Shown here in pieces: positions 1-8,021 of a stretch of DNA of 44,849 nucleotides. The position numbers and the translations under genes were made by a program. The DNA lies in the NCBI GenBank assembly GCA_045641065.1, contig JAZUGF010000036.1:1-44849 (forward strand). The letters are read 5' to 3'. This stretch comes from UBA1723 sp045641065. Its GTDB lineage: Bacteria > Bacteroidota > Bacteroidia > Bacteroidales > Paludibacteraceae. How positions within the stretch are numbered: position 1 is the first letter of the stretch; each line of letters starts with the position of its first letter. Under the pieces are notes generated by a model. It had not been told where the DNA came from, did no database searches, and was given only the letters and a program-made list of their open reading frames with translations.

Positions 1-122
1 ATTTTATGAAATTTTCAACTCGTGAGAATCGAATATTTAAGTCAATTTTTGATTTTTTCGATTTTCAAATATCCATTCAAGTCTCAAAGAGTTAAAAAGA
101 GAGTATATCGCAACTTTCTTAG

Positions 123-167
123 TTTTGATACACCCTCTTAAGAAAAACAAGACGGGAGTGTTTCCCG
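123..167 (-). terminator. Hairpin downstream of the esterase gene, with a repeat-family fragment
   Basis: On the minus strand, a 5-bp CGGGA/TCCCG stem (153-167) is followed by TCTTGTTTTT, a plausible intrinsic terminator. Next to it, positions 123-138 carry TTTTGATACACCCTCT, which recurs exactly on the minus strand within 40073-40088 in the cysK terminator. Positions 1-122 contain no gene that I can recognise. Confidence 0.5.
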
Positions 168-176
168 CGTATATAA

Positions 177-1358
177 TTACTTTATCATAATCTTCGTACT
201 TCTATTACCATCAATTGTAAGAATATATGCACCTGCAGGCAAATTGAATGGGAATCTGTATTGAGTAGATGCAGACGTCATCTCATTACCATTAAATGTG
301 TAGATGCAGACAGTATGAACAAGATCGTCAGCAAACACAATCTTATCCGGATAAATTCTAAATTTTGAAGATAGATTTTGCAATACAGACGAATCATTAT
401 AGATTGCTGTGAAATGTTCGTCATGGTCTTGCATCACATAAACGTAGACATGGTTTTTAGACACCACCCTTCCATCTTCATTTATCCAAAAACAGTTTCT
501 TGTTGAGTCTACTCCGTAACTCTTCAAAGTAACATTGATTCCTTCTGGGAAAGTAGCAGAACGAGAAATAGAACTCATCATGCTATCGCAGTCACAGTCA
601 AACGTCACATTATATCTTGGTTTCACTGCATCAGCAAGGACTTTCAATCTTTCATCATTGGATTTCTCTATCTCTTCTACTATATATCTAGAATAGTCAA
701 TAGCTCCAGTTTCCTGTAGATGAACATGATCTTCTTTTCCCTCAGGGAAATTCTTATACTCTCCAGGACGGTAATTATTGTGGCGATAGTATGTATTGTA
801 CTCCTGACCGACTTCATTAGATAGGTTGTATCCGAAATTATAAAGGTCAAAGAATGGTGTATCATACTTTTCTGACGCCTGACGCATTGCATCTGGGTGT
901 GCTCCATAAGATGCTTTTAGAAAACCTTGTGAGCTCCACGAATCCTGATTAACAGTTGACAACAACACAGGAGTTGCTCCCTTTTCTCTTGCTGCATTGC
1001 AGAATATTCCAAGGTATTCAATAAATTCATCTGTCGTTGTACACCATGTGGCATACTTGTTAGAGTCGTTTGCTCCAAAACTTATGAAAAGGTAATCTCC
1101 GCTGTTAATGTCTGGAATCACCTTTGACCAATGCTCATTATAATAACTTTTTGTAGTTGTTCCGCCTACACCTCTGTTATCAACCACTACTTTATCTTTG
1201 TGAAAAAAATGCTGAAACACAGCACCCCAACCCGTACATGGATACTTGTTTGAACTCCAAGTCTCAGTTGTACTATCTCCTATAATGAAGACGCGTGGTT
1301 GCGCATTGACAATAGCTGATGCAAATAAACAGACTGTTAAAAATAGACGTTTTATCAT
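177..1358 (-). CDS. Secreted SGNH-fold esterase, rhamnogalacturonan acetylesterase-like, with T9SS-like C-terminal domain
   Basis: Predicted extracellular carbohydrate esterase that removes acetyl groups from polysaccharide, possibly pectin. A signal peptide fills residues 1-19. SGNH block I is GDSTTE with nucleophile Ser29, followed by a block II glycine (GVGGTT), block III FGAND, and block V D210-x-x-H213 completing the triad. After the roughly 240-residue catalytic part there is a C-terminal extension of about 150 residues ending in a short beta-rich segment (AGAYILTIDG...KIMIK), the form of a type IX secretion sorting domain. The family is clear from the blocks; the substrate is inferred. 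It faces away from the GH2 gene across a 236-bp gap, so each has its own promoter. A weak CGGGA/TCCCG hairpin with T-rich flank (153-167) follows its stop codon. Confidence 0.8.
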   Translation of the reverse strand: MIKRLFLTVCLFASAIVNAQPRVFIIGDSTTETWSSNKYPCTGWGAVFQHFFHKDKVVVDNRGVGGTTTKSYYNEHWSKVIPDINSGDYLFISFGANDSNKYATWCTTTDEFIEYLGIFCNAAREKGATPVLLSTVNQDSWSSQGFLKASYGAHPDAMRQASEKYDTPFFDLYNFGYNLSNEVGQEYNTYYRHNNYRPGEYKNFPEGKEDHVHLQETGAIDYSRYIVEEIEKSNDERLKVLADAVKPRYNVTFDCDCDSMMSSISRSATFPEGINVTLKSYGVDSTRNCFWINEDGRVVSKNHVYVYVMQDHDEHFTAIYNDSSVLQNLSSKFRIYPDKIVFADDLVHTVCIYTFNGNEMTSASTQYRFPFNLPAGAYILTIDGNRSTKIMIK

Positions 1359-1537
1359 GATCCTTTTATTTTATGATTTGCGAAGGTAATAAATATCAAA
1401 GGAAATCACATCATATTCCTCGCATTTTCATTCGTGTACATTCTTCCCAAAACGAATGTCATTTGTAACATCCGCCTTAACATTATATAAGAACCTTTTC
1501 ACATTAAATTTGTTAATCCAATTTTCATTTGCTATAG

Positions 1538-1569
1538 TTTGATATACTAAAACTGAATTCATAGGTTTG
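1538..1569 (+). promoter_or_regulatory. Bacteroidales sigma-ABfr promoter of the GH2 gene
   Basis: A TTTG at 1538-1541 (-33) and TAGGTTTG at 1562-1569 (-7, TAnnTTTG) are 20 bp apart, the usual Bacteroidales arrangement. The box ends 25 bp before the ATG at 1595. Confidence 0.7.
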
Positions 1570-1594
1570 CAATATCATATATTACAAAACTACT

Positions 1595-4500
1595 ATGAAA
1601 CACACTTACACAAATGAAATCTTAGCTAAAGCAGCTGTAGTTTCTGCTTTGCTTTTGCCTTCGGGATTGTCAACAATATCGTTTGGCCAATCCTGGACAG
1701 AATGGGATGGCAACCCAAAAACTTTCACGGTCAACACATTAAAGCCACATGCGACGTTGATGCCCTACTCTACTTTGGAAGAAGGTATCAAAGCCAACAG
1801 AAAAGCTTCGCAATGGTACCAGACTTTGTCGGGTACGTGGAAATTCTACCACGTTGACAAGCCATCTGAACGTGATGACAATTTCTTCAAAGTTGGTTAC
1901 GATTTGACAGGTTGGGACGAAATTGAGGTTCCAAGTTCATGGCAGCTTCTTGGATACGACCACCCTATCTACTCCAATGTGATCTATCCTTGGAATGGTG
2001 CAGATTGGATGATTTCAGCTCCTGCTGCACCAAAGAATTTCAACCCTGTCGGTCACTACAAGCGCAAGTTCTCAGTTCCAGCCAAATGGGATGGCAAACG
2101 TATCCGTCTTCACTTCGAAGGTGTGGAATCGGCTTACTACGTTTGGGTGAATGGCAAATATGTGGGATACAGCGAAAACTCGTTCACTGACCACGAATTT
2201 GATGTAACAGACAAATTAAATATGACTGGCGACAATGAGATCGCCGTACAGGTGTTCCGTTGGTGCGACGGTTCTTGGCTTGAAGACCAGGATTTCATCC
2301 GTCTTGCCGGTATCATGCGCGACGTCTACATCTATGCTTCTCCAAAGACTCACATTCAGGATTTCCAGATCAACGCTACTCTTGCATCTAACTATAAAGA
2401 TGGAGTGCTTAACACATCTGTCTGGGTCCAGAATTTTGATAAAGCAACAGAATCTTCACTTACTGTCGAGCTTGGTCTATACGACAAATCCGGCAAAGAG
2501 GTGTTTGCTCCACAAAGCAAAGCCATCTCTTCGGTTGAAGCAGGCAAAGAGGTCTCTGTGAAATTCGAGATTCCAGTGACAGCTCCAAAACTTTGGTCTG
2601 CTGAACACCCTGATCTATACTCCGCAGTAATCTCATTGAAAGATGCAAGTGGAAAAACAGTTGAGGTGGAAAGTGCAAAAGTAGGATTCCGTAAGGTAGA
2701 ATTGAAAAAGGATGCAAGTGGTATTACTCGTTTCTATGTCAACAACTCCCCTATCATCTTGCGTGGAGTTAACCGTCATGAGATTGATCCAGACAGAGGT
2801 AGAGCAATGACTACAGAACGTATCTATGAAGATGTGGTATTGATGAAGAAATTCAACATCAACGCATTGCGTACTTCTCACTATCCTAACGATGTCCGCA
2901 TCTACGATATCTGCGATAGTTTGGGTATCTACGTGTTGGATGAATGTAACGTGGAGTCGCACGGAGCCAATGACAAACTTCCAAAGAGTGATGACAACTG
3001 GCGTCCTGCTTGTTTGGAACGTATGTCTTCTATGATCCAACGAGATAAAAACCACCCATGTGTTATCATCTGGTCTTTAGGTAATGAGGCTGGTTATGGC
3101 GACGTGTTTGCATCTATGCGTGAGTATGCTCACCAGGCCGACAACACTCGTCCAGTTCACTACGAGGGTGACAACAACAATGCTGATGTACAGAGCTGTA
3201 TGTATTGTGATCCATGGGGGACTCAGACATACAATAATAATAACAAACCATTCATGCTATGTGAGTATGAACATGCAATGGGTAACAGTGTAGGTGAGAT
3301 TGACAAGTTTGTGGATGCTTTTTACGCAAATCCTCGCGTCTTCGGTGGATTCATATGGGATTTCATTGATCAAGGTTTGAGACGCGGAGATACAGAGTAT
3401 TTCAACTATGGTGGACTTTGGGGAGACAAGCCAAACGATGACAACTTCTGTGCAAACGGACTTGTCTTCCCTGACCGCTCTTTACAGCCTGAGATTTGGG
3501 AGGTAAAACATGCCTACCAGAATATTTTGGTTAAAGCTAAAGATGCTGCAGCCGGCAAGTTCACTATCGAAAACCGTTTTGATTTCACTAATATAAATGA
3601 GGTTGCTGAAGGATTCTGGAGTTTGAAAGAAGACGGAATTGAAATCGCCAGCGGAGCAATCGACGCATCGTTGACAAATGTCAATCCACTTTCAACTAAG
3701 GAGATCACTTTGGATTATAAGAAGCCAAGCAGTGTCAAACCGGGATCTTCTTATCAGATTGACTTCGATTTCCGTTTGAAGAATACAACATCATGGGCTA
3801 AAGCAGGACATAGCATCGCAAAGGATCAGTTCCGCGTCAACTTGGGTGAAGGATACTCTCCAAAGATCAATATCGCATCTTTACCTAAGCAGACTACAAA
3901 TGAGTCTAATGGTGTACTAAAAGTAACGGGTGAGGATTTCTCTGTTGAGGTCAACACTAAGACTGGTATGATTACTAACTACACAAGCAACGGTGTTCAG
4001 CTTATCAAAGATGGTCCTGTGCCAAACTTCTGGCGTGCTACTACAGACAATGACAAAGGAAACAAAATGGGAGACCGTTGTAGCGAGTGGAGATACGCAG
4101 GTAGCAAACGAAGTGTAAACTCATCAAAAGTGACTAAGGTTTCAGATCAAGAGACTCGCGTCGACTTCAATATTTCATTGCCAGAAGCAGGATCATCTTC
4201 AATGTCTATGAGCTACACTATCTATGGTAGCGGCGATATCATCGTAGAGTACACATTGAGTCCTGACGGAAGTAAAGATGAGATTCCTAACATCGGTACA
4301 CTATTCACTATCCCTGGCGGATTTGAGAGATTGACTTATTTAGGCCGTGGACCTCACGAGAACTATGTCGGTAGAAGTGCGAGTGCATTCGAAGGACTTT
4401 ACAACACTATGGTAGATTCCACTACTATTAAATATATGGAGATTAGTGAGACAGGTCAGCGTACAAATGTTCGTTGGGCAGCACTTACTAATTCAGTAGG

Positions 4501-5512
4501 CGTTGGTTTGATGGTTGTCGGTTCGCCATACATGGAGATGAATGCTCAGCATCACACTCCAGAAGATTTGGAGAAGACAGTCTACCCATGGGATTTGAAG
4601 AATAACAAGGATATCACTCTTCGTGTCGACTTGCAGCAGCAGGGTCTTGGAGGTGTCAACTCTTGGGGAGCAAAGCCACAGAGCGAACAGATGATGATGC
4701 CAAAGAAGGAGTATAGCCACAAGTTCAGAATCTGTCCATTGAAAGGTAAGGTTGATAATTTGAGTGAGATTGCCAAACTTGGATTCAAGAACTTGACTAC
4801 AAGCGACAAGGTAATCGACTATCCAGAAATCAAATTCGAGGAGCCAGTGCAGAAGCCATACGAAGATGCAATCGCTATTCCAGGCACATTGGAGGCAGAA
4901 AACTATGATGAAGGTGGAGCTGGACTTGCATTCCAGGATGACGACGCAGCAAATCAAGGAGGTGTTTATCGTAATGACGACGTAGATATCACCGAAGTCG
5001 ACGGTGGTGGATATGCAGTTGGTTGGACAATGAAGGGAGAATGGCTTGAATACACCGTTGATGTTGAATTCACAGACACTTACGAATTGGACATCAAGGT
5101 AGCCTCCGGATTGGAAGGTTCAGGATTCTCACTTTACATTGATGGCAAAGCAATCACAGACAAAATTGAAGTACCACAGGGTAAAGATTGGGAAACTTAC
5201 CAGATAATCTCCGCGTCGACAAGCGAGATCGCAAAAGGAAAGCATATTTTGAAAATGTTGATTGAAGGCTCATACGTCAATATCGACTGGATTGCATTCA
5301 AGTCGAAAACATATACAGATGTCATATCAATTGTTAGCGACGACATAATTCCAAGCGGCGACTACCAGTTGTATGATATTGCAGGACGTCTAATTAAGAT
5401 AATCAATATCACAAACGGATGCTTGCCAACTGAGATTGATGGTGTTGAGAGAGGTGTTTATTTGTTGAAATCAATGGATTCAGCAAAGACATATAAGATC
5501 AATGCTAAATAA
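1595..5512 (+). CDS. Secreted GH2 beta-galactosidase with CBM6 and T9SS-like C-terminal domain
   Basis: Exo-acting glycoside hydrolase of the LacZ type, expected to release terminal beta-galactose outside the cytoplasm. A signal peptide covers about residues 1-31. The GH2 sugar-binding, Ig-like and TIM-barrel domains follow; the acid/base is E498 in SLGNEAGYG and the nucleophile E557 in LCEYEHAMGNS. A Bgal-small domain follows. A CBM6-type module starts near residue 1097 (TLEAENYDEGG...), and the last 70 residues (YDIAGRL...RGVYLLK) resemble a type IX secretion signal. At 1305 residues it is longer than E. coli LacZ (1024) because of these C-terminal modules. It is a single-gene unit with its own promoter and terminator. 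The last seven codons, stop included, are tandemly duplicated. Confidence 0.92.
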   Translation: MKHTYTNEILAKAAVVSALLLPSGLSTISFGQSWTEWDGNPKTFTVNTLKPHATLMPYSTLEEGIKANRKASQWYQTLSGTWKFYHVDKPSERDDNFFKVGYDLTGWDEIEVPSSWQLLGYDHPIYSNVIYPWNGADWMISAPAAPKNFNPVGHYKRKFSVPAKWDGKRIRLHFEGVESAYYVWVNGKYVGYSENSFTDHEFDVTDKLNMTGDNEIAVQVFRWCDGSWLEDQDFIRLAGIMRDVYIYASPKTHIQDFQINATLASNYKDGVLNTSVWVQNFDKATESSLTVELGLYDKSGKEVFAPQSKAISSVEAGKEVSVKFEIPVTAPKLWSAEHPDLYSAVISLKDASGKTVEVESAKVGFRKVELKKDASGITRFYVNNSPIILRGVNRHEIDPDRGRAMTTERIYEDVVLMKKFNINALRTSHYPNDVRIYDICDSLGIYVLDECNVESHGANDKLPKSDDNWRPACLERMSSMIQRDKNHPCVIIWSLGNEAGYGDVFASMREYAHQADNTRPVHYEGDNNNADVQSCMYCDPWGTQTYNNNNKPFMLCEYEHAMGNSVGEIDKFVDAFYANPRVFGGFIWDFIDQGLRRGDTEYFNYGGLWGDKPNDDNFCANGLVFPDRSLQPEIWEVKHAYQNILVKAKDAAAGKFTIENRFDFTNINEVAEGFWSLKEDGIEIASGAIDASLTNVNPLSTKEITLDYKKPSSVKPGSSYQIDFDFRLKNTTSWAKAGHSIAKDQFRVNLGEGYSPKINIASLPKQTTNESNGVLKVTGEDFSVEVNTKTGMITNYTSNGVQLIKDGPVPNFWRATTDNDKGNKMGDRCSEWRYAGSKRSVNSSKVTKVSDQETRVDFNISLPEAGSSSMSMSYTIYGSGDIIVEYTLSPDGSKDEIPNIGTLFTIPGGFERLTYLGRGPHENYVGRSASAFEGLYNTMVDSTTIKYMEISETGQRTNVRWAALTNSVGVGLMVVGSPYMEMNAQHHTPEDLEKTVYPWDLKNNKDITLRVDLQQQGLGGVNSWGAKPQSEQMMMPKKEYSHKFRICPLKGKVDNLSEIAKLGFKNLTTSDKVIDYPEIKFEEPVQKPYEDAIAIPGTLEAENYDEGGAGLAFQDDDAANQGGVYRNDDVDITEVDGGGYAVGWTMKGEWLEYTVDVEFTDTYELDIKVASGLEGSGFSLYIDGKAITDKIEVPQGKDWETYQIISASTSEIAKGKHILKMLIEGSYVNIDWIAFKSKTYTDVISIVSDDIIPSGDYQLYDIAGRLIKIINITNGCLPTEIDGVERGVYLLKSMDSAKTYKINAK

Positions 5513-5540
5513 AAAATGCTGAATGCTAAATAAAAAATGC
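5501..5540 (+). repeat. 21-bp tandem duplication over the GH2 stop codon
   Basis: The 19 bases at 5501-5519 recur exactly at 5522-5540 (period 21). Each copy encodes Asn-Ala-Lys-stop, so the last codons and the stop exist twice in the same frame. The copies contain AATGCTAAAT, and the inverse ATTTAGCATT occurs at 5586-5595 and 5599-5608 beyond the terminator. Confidence 0.9.
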
Positions 5541-5569
5541 CACGGGATTTCTCTCGTGGCATTTTTATT
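5534..5569. terminator. Bidirectional intrinsic terminator between GH2 and the OMP gene
   Basis: AAATGCCACGGGA / TCTCGTGGCATTT forms a stem of about 13 bp with a short loop, flanked by A-run and T-run, so it can serve both converging genes. Confidence 0.85.
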
Positions 5570-5617
5570 ATATATGAGGAAATAATTTAGCATTCCTCAT
5601 TTAGCATTTCTAATTGA

Positions 5618-6313
5618 TTAGAACTTCCAACCAACGCGAACTGCAGGATTAACGTTAGCGCTAATTACAGTTGTGTGACCCTTAGCATCGCTTTCCTTTG
5701 AATCGTATTCGTTACCCTGTTCGTCTGTTCCGAATGTGTGAGCCTTAGGAGAAACTACAAATCCAAAACCTACCTCAGCACCTACGTAAAGATCCTGTGC
5801 AACATAGAAGTTGAAACCAGTGATTGCATTAGCACCGAAACGTGGGCTTCTTGACTTTGCCTCCTGCTCTACATTTGCATCAGCATAATTACATGTTGAA
5901 TTGATGCCGAATAGAAGCTCTGCTCCTACGTATGGCTCAAGACGATCTGTACCTGTGAAAGAGTATACGATACCTGGCTTAATATCAAAAGCAGTCTCTG
6001 TCTTGTGTCCGTTAAACTCTACACTGTTAACAATGTCGCTCTCTACAGACTTGTTTACTGTAAGACCAAAACCTAGACGAAGCATCAACTCATCTGACAA
6101 AGTGTAGTTAACGTTAAGATTTCCACCGCTCAAGCTGAAACCATTACCCAATGAAAGACCTGCCTCAGCACCAAATCTCTCTGATCCTGGCTTGAATTTC
6201 TTAGATGTTGATACTGGAGTCTCAGTTGTCTGAGCCTGTGCCTCAACTACCTCCTGAGCAGAGATAGAAGCAGCTGCGAAAAGAGCTGCTGAAGCCAAAA
6301 TAAGTTTTTTCAT
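5618..6313 (-). CDS. Outer-membrane beta-barrel (porin-family) protein
   Basis: A 231-residue exported protein. The signal peptide (MKKLILASAALFAAASISAQ) precedes a low-complexity linker and then alternating hydrophobic/polar strands (FGAEAGLSLG, LMLRLGFGLTVNK, DLYVGAEVGFGFV), ending in an aromatic residue (RVGWKF) as outer-membrane barrels do. Strand number suggests a small 8-10-stranded barrel of the OMP_b-brl type. The exact role is not readable from sequence. It is monocistronic, with a good promoter and the shared terminator. Its codon use is strongly biased, suggesting high expression. Confidence 0.8.
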   Translation of the reverse strand: MKKLILASAALFAAASISAQEVVEAQAQTTETPVSTSKKFKPGSERFGAEAGLSLGNGFSLSGGNLNVNYTLSDELMLRLGFGLTVNKSVESDIVNSVEFNGHKTETAFDIKPGIVYSFTGTDRLEPYVGAELLFGINSTCNYADANVEQEAKSRSPRFGANAITGFNFYVAQDLYVGAEVGFGFVVSPKAHTFGTDEQGNEYDSKESDAKGHTTVISANVNPAVRVGWKF

Positions 6314-6350
6314 GTTTTTGTTTTTTTCTAAAACGTTATTAAAACTGACG

Positions 6351-6381
6351 CAAAACTAATAAAATCAAATTAGTTTTCAAC
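6351..6381 (-). promoter_or_regulatory. Promoter of the OMP gene
   Basis: On the minus strand, TAGTTTTG (6351-6358) matches TAnnTTTG and GTTG (6378-6381) lies 19 bp upstream as a -33-like box. Confidence 0.6.
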
Positions 6382-6443
6382 GTTTTTACACGGATAATAA
6401 TACGTTTGGTGCAAAAATAGTGCGTTATTTGTACTAATTTCTA

Positions 6444-6899
6444 TCAAATCACCTCCAATATCTGCTGAGCATGTTCTTTAGTCTTGATTTGCTTCGGAGT
6501 AAAGATATGAGTGATGACACCTTCCTCATTCACAAGAAATGTTGTACGAAGAGTGCCGACGCAAGTTTTGCCCATAAATTTTTTTTCTCCCCATGCACCA
6601 AGTTCCTGAAGTAAAGTTGTATCAGTATCAGCGATAAGATCAAAGTTCAACTCCTGTTTCTCAATGAATTTCTGGTGCGACGCTGCAGAATCTTTACTTA
6701 TTCCAATAATCTCGTAGCCCTTAGCCGCCAACTCAGATTTGTGGTCACGTAGAGAGCAAGCCTCAGCAGTGCAACCACTTGTGTTGTCTTTAGGATATGC
6801 GTAAAGCACCAACTTCTTTCCACGGAAATCTTCCGCTTTGATTTCATTGCCGTTCTGGTCTTTGCCAAGAATAGCAGGTATCTTATCTCCTATATTCAT
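6444..6899 (-). CDS. bcp: Thioredoxin-dependent peroxiredoxin, BCP/PrxQ type
   Basis: Reduces hydrogen peroxide and organic peroxides in the cytoplasm with electrons from thioredoxin. The 151-residue length is normal for PrxQ. Peroxidatic Cys43 lies in TSGCT and the resolving cysteine is Cys48 in AEAC, the i+5 spacing of atypical 2-Cys PrxQ. Further family motifs are LYAYPKD and the RTTFLV strand. I chose the ATG at 6899 (MNIGDKIP), which leaves one base after the stop codon of the upstream TIGR04076 gene. An upstream start at 6932 would overlap that gene and adds a non-conserved extension. The two genes form an operon. Confidence 0.9.
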   Translation of the reverse strand: MNIGDKIPAILGKDQNGNEIKAEDFRGKKLVLYAYPKDNTSGCTAEACSLRDHKSELAAKGYEIIGISKDSAASHQKFIEKQELNFDLIADTDTTLLQELGAWGEKKFMGKTCVGTLRTTFLVNEEGVITHIFTPKQIKTKEHAQQILEVI

Positions 6900-6900
6900 A

Positions 6901-7218
6901 TTATTTATCGTTTTCGTCTTCCATCGTTTCAATCAAGAAAGAGACTGGGCGAAACCCATCATTACAAGATATCATTGCCGACTTGGGATTCTTCATCCAT
7001 CCATCGTAGAAATTCTCACCACCATGGGCAAGAGTCATCACGAAAGGAGAAATGCTTTCCCAAGCGCTGATGCAAAACCCATTAGGACGCTCCCACCCGT
7101 TAGCGATGAACACATCACCTTCGTTCAAGTCGCAAGCATGCTCGATAGGATTTTCATATTTTTCCATCAAATCCGTATAACAAGCTTTACGGACAACTGT
7201 AATTTTGATTCTCTTCAT
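6901..7218 (-). CDS. TIGR04076 family small protein
   Basis: A 105-residue protein with the features of the TIGR04076 family: MKRIKITVVRKACYTDL start, EGDVFIANGWERPNGFC middle, CISAW, and CNDGFRPVSFLIE end. Cysteines at several positions (CY, HAC, FC, SC) are conserved features of the family, whose biochemical role is not established. It is first in a two-gene operon with the peroxiredoxin, which hints at a redox or stress link, but that is only context. Confidence 0.75.
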   Translation of the reverse strand: MKRIKITVVRKACYTDLMEKYENPIEHACDLNEGDVFIANGWERPNGFCISAWESISPFVMTLAHGGENFYDGWMKNPKSAMISCNDGFRPVSFLIETMEDENDK

Positions 7219-7235
7219 AATCTACACAAAACATA

Positions 7236-7257
7236 GGCAGCCACAAGGGATTGCCCC
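7236..7257. repeat. Dispersed hairpin repeat, family C copy 1
   Basis: GGCAGCCACAAGGGATTGCCCC; nearly identical copies are at 36551-36575 and 40138-40163. A GGGGCAA.../...TTGCCC hairpin. Confidence 0.75.
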
Positions 7258-7263
7258 AACCTC

Positions 7264-7303
7264 AAAAACAAAAAGGGCAACTAAGCATAAAGCTTCGTTG
7301 CCC
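7264..7303 (-). terminator. Intrinsic terminator of efp
   Basis: Minus-strand stem GGGCAACgAAGC / GCTTaGTTGCCC with loop TTTAT, followed by TTTTTGTTTTT. It lies 28 bp past the efp stop codon. Confidence 0.85.
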
Positions 7304-7330
7304 ATATTTGAACAAACATTTAAATGTCTA

Positions 7331-7894
7331 TTATCTCTCTCTTCCCTGGTAAGAACCATCACGAGTATCGATCTCGATGATAGCACCTTCCTCGATGAAC
7401 AAAGGAACACGTACCTCAGCACCTGTCTCAACTGTAGCTGGCTTAAGAGTGTTAGTTGCTGTATCACCCTTGATACCTGGCTCAGTGTAAGTAACCTTAA
7501 GCTTAGTCTTAACTGGCATTTCACCGAAAAGTACGTTCTCGTTAGATGCGTCAACTACTAGCTCTACAGTATCACCTTCCTTCATAAACTGAACACCTGT
7601 TACCAACTCTGGATTCAAAGGAATCTGCTCGAAAGTCTCATTGTTCATGAAGATTAGATCCTCACCCTCCTTGTAAAGGTACTGGTGCTCACGACGCTCT
7701 ACACGTACGTCCTCTAGCTTCTCACCGATGTCGAAGCGACGCTCCAAAACGCGACCGTCAGTTACACACTTTAGCTTAACACGCATGATTGTGTTACCCT
7801 TACCTGGCTTTACATGCTGGAAATCGATACAGAAATAAAGCTTGCCATCCATACGAACGCAGCTTCCGATCTTGATATCTTGTGAATTAATCAT
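7331..7894 (-). CDS. efp: Translation elongation factor P
   Basis: Binds the ribosome between P and E sites and rescues stalling at proline stretches. The 187-residue length is standard. The three domains are visible: an N-terminal KOW-like domain with loop HVKPGKGNTIMRVK, whose tip lysine is Lys32; a central OB domain (VFFGEMP-type segment NVLFGEMPVKTKL); and the C-terminal signature TNTLKPATVETGAEVRVPLFI. No epmA/epmB/epmC or rhamnosyltransferase earP is nearby, so how Lys32 is used or modified cannot be told here. Divergent from tyrS, so the two translation genes share a 127-bp regulatory gap. Confidence 0.97.
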   Translation of the reverse strand: MINSQDIKIGSCVRMDGKLYFCIDFQHVKPGKGNTIMRVKLKCVTDGRVLERRFDIGEKLEDVRVERREHQYLYKEGEDLIFMNNETFEQIPLNPELVTGVQFMKEGDTVELVVDASNENVLFGEMPVKTKLKVTYTEPGIKGDTATNTLKPATVETGAEVRVPLFIEEGAIIEIDTRDGSYQGRER

Positions 7895-7929
7895 AAGAAT
7901 TATAAGTTACGTTTTATATTTATTGTCTG

Positions 7930-7937
7930 CAAATTTA
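7930..7937 (-). promoter_or_regulatory. -7 box of the efp promoter
   Basis: TAAATTTG on the minus strand (TAnnTTTG), 36 bp from the efp start, in the shared efp/tyrS gap. A GTTG at 7956-7959 could serve as -33. Confidence 0.5.
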
Positions 7938-7979
7938 GTTTAATTATGCGATATTCAACTATTATTCCTTAAAAAATGT

Positions 7980-7987
7980 TATTTTTG
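7980..7987 (+). promoter_or_regulatory. -7 box of the tyrS promoter
   Basis: TATTTTTG (TAnnTTTG) ending 34 bp before the tyrS ATG. No convincing T-box or other leader structure was seen between it and the start. Confidence 0.6.
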
Positions 7988-8021
7988 CGGACACTTTTAT
8001 AGAAAATAGAAAAATAAATAT

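Noticed and set aside
6900..6932. An upstream start for the peroxiredoxin at 6932
   Set aside because: It would overlap the preceding gene and adds a basic, non-conserved extension; the ATG at 6899 fits PrxQ length.
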